The notes beneath the pieces are model-generated. The model had not been told where the DNA came from. It worked only from the letters and a program-made list of their open reading frames with translations, and did not search any database. From NCBI RefSeq assembly GCF_002939385.1, contig NZ_MULI01000008.1, positions 62,001 to 126,000 of the forward strand: a stretch of DNA of 64,000 nucleotides. Reading direction: 5' to 3'. This document shows positions 63,852-64,000 of this stretch, in pieces; the stretch's first letter is position 1; each line of letters opens with the position of its first letter. The DNA comes from Streptomyces sp. MH60. Lineage in GTDB: Bacteria; Actinomycetota; Actinomycetes; Streptomycetales; Streptomycetaceae. The translations under genes were made by a program, and so were the position numbers.

Positions 63852-63887
63852 AGGCCCCCTCTCCAGGCACAAACGGAGAGGGGGCCT
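63852..63887. terminator. Bidirectional hairpin terminator
   Basis: AGGCCCCCTCTCC (852-864) pairs perfectly with GGAGAGGGGGCCT (875-887) around ten bases. It separates the + strand pair from a convergent reverse-strand gene that runs in from the right edge. Confidence 0.85.
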
Positions 63888-63902
63888 CGCTGGCGGGTAC
63901 GG

Positions 63903-64000
63903 TCAGTCGTCGAAGATCGCGCCGGTCTCCTCGGCCTTCATCTGCCGCAGCTCCTCGCGAATCGCCTTCAGCAGCGGGGGTACCACCGGCCGGACCGGAA
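63903..64000 (-). CDS. C-terminal fragment of a reverse-strand gene
   Basis: The reverse frame ending at TGA (63903-63905) is open to the right edge and encodes PVVPPLLKAIREELRQMKAE then ETGAIFDD. Its codon pattern matches the neighbours and it faces the terminator at 63852. Only about 32 residues are visible, mostly an amphipathic charged helix, so no function can be given. Confidence 0.55.
   Translation of the reverse strand, partial: PVRPVVPPLLKAIREELRQMKAEETGAIFDD

Overview
The window is high-GC DNA (roughly 68-70% G+C by eye) with strongly G/C-biased third codon positions, GTG/ATG starts behind AGGAG-type ribosome binding sites, and actinobacterial marker families (a WhiB-like protein, a DUF2637/Spd-like plasmid membrane protein). 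It best fits a large actinobacterial, probably Streptomyces, contractile-tailed phage that can also live as a plasmid (phage-plasmid). The phage call rests on a large terminase, gp25/gpJ/gpI-type baseplate proteins and tail fibres. The plasmid call rests on a ParA-type partition operon beside two identical palindromes, a possible initiator-like winged-helix protein and the Spd-like protein. No capsid, portal, sheath or lysis gene was recognised here; they would lie outside.

Layout. 1-16.2 kb: late virion genes on the + strand (baseplate hub fragment, small baseplate protein, gp25, gpJ, gpI-like, a 1392-aa tail protein with an N-terminal poly-gamma-glutamate-hydrolase-like domain, then four fibre or lectin-like proteins, three of them with YadA-head-type beta-roll repeats). 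This operon is interrupted at 0.5-3.3 kb by a reverse-strand parA/parB-like cassette, a small reverse gene and a tRNA-like remnant. 16.2-45 kb: an almost self-sufficient replication and recombination module: SNF2-type ATPase, DinG/XPD-type Fe-S helicase, 5' exonuclease, DnaC-like loader, DnaB-like helicase, CHC2/TOPRIM primase, ssDNA-binding candidate, PolIII alpha (DnaE), RecA, two resolvase-like nucleases and a Cas4-like nuclease, with small regulators between them. 45-57.9 kb: sigma-region-4-like protein, possible small terminase, MazG-like hydrolase, large terminase, then two multidomain proteins (GNAT + zinc + nucleotidyltransferase; GNAT + ADP-ribosyltransferase-like + 2H phosphoesterase), a zinc-finger protein and the Spd-like membrane protein. 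57.9-64 kb: small accessory genes, many on the - strand, with a degenerate CRISPR-like repeat cluster, a recombinase lacking its catalytic C-terminus, a ribbon-helix-helix-like protein and a 20-bp inverted repeat.

The most striking signal is not a gene. Gene leaders across the replication and middle region carry small RNA hairpins whose stems differ in sequence but whose loop is nearly always (A)CCGCCA(A). They sit just upstream of, or over, start sites; two leaders hold three in tandem, and one sits in a three-way junction before dnaE. A related group of longer hairpins with CAAG-containing loops buries the Shine-Dalgarno sequence of baseplate gpJ, a tail-fibre gene, the large terminase and the GNAT/nucleotidyltransferase gene. 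Together they look like a phage-wide, start-associated RNA regulon. A roughly 860-bp geneless gap before the DinG-like helicase holds successive hairpins and two potential H-type pseudoknots and may be a structured RNA or an origin.

All family calls come from reading motifs and overall similarity by eye; no database search or folding program was run.
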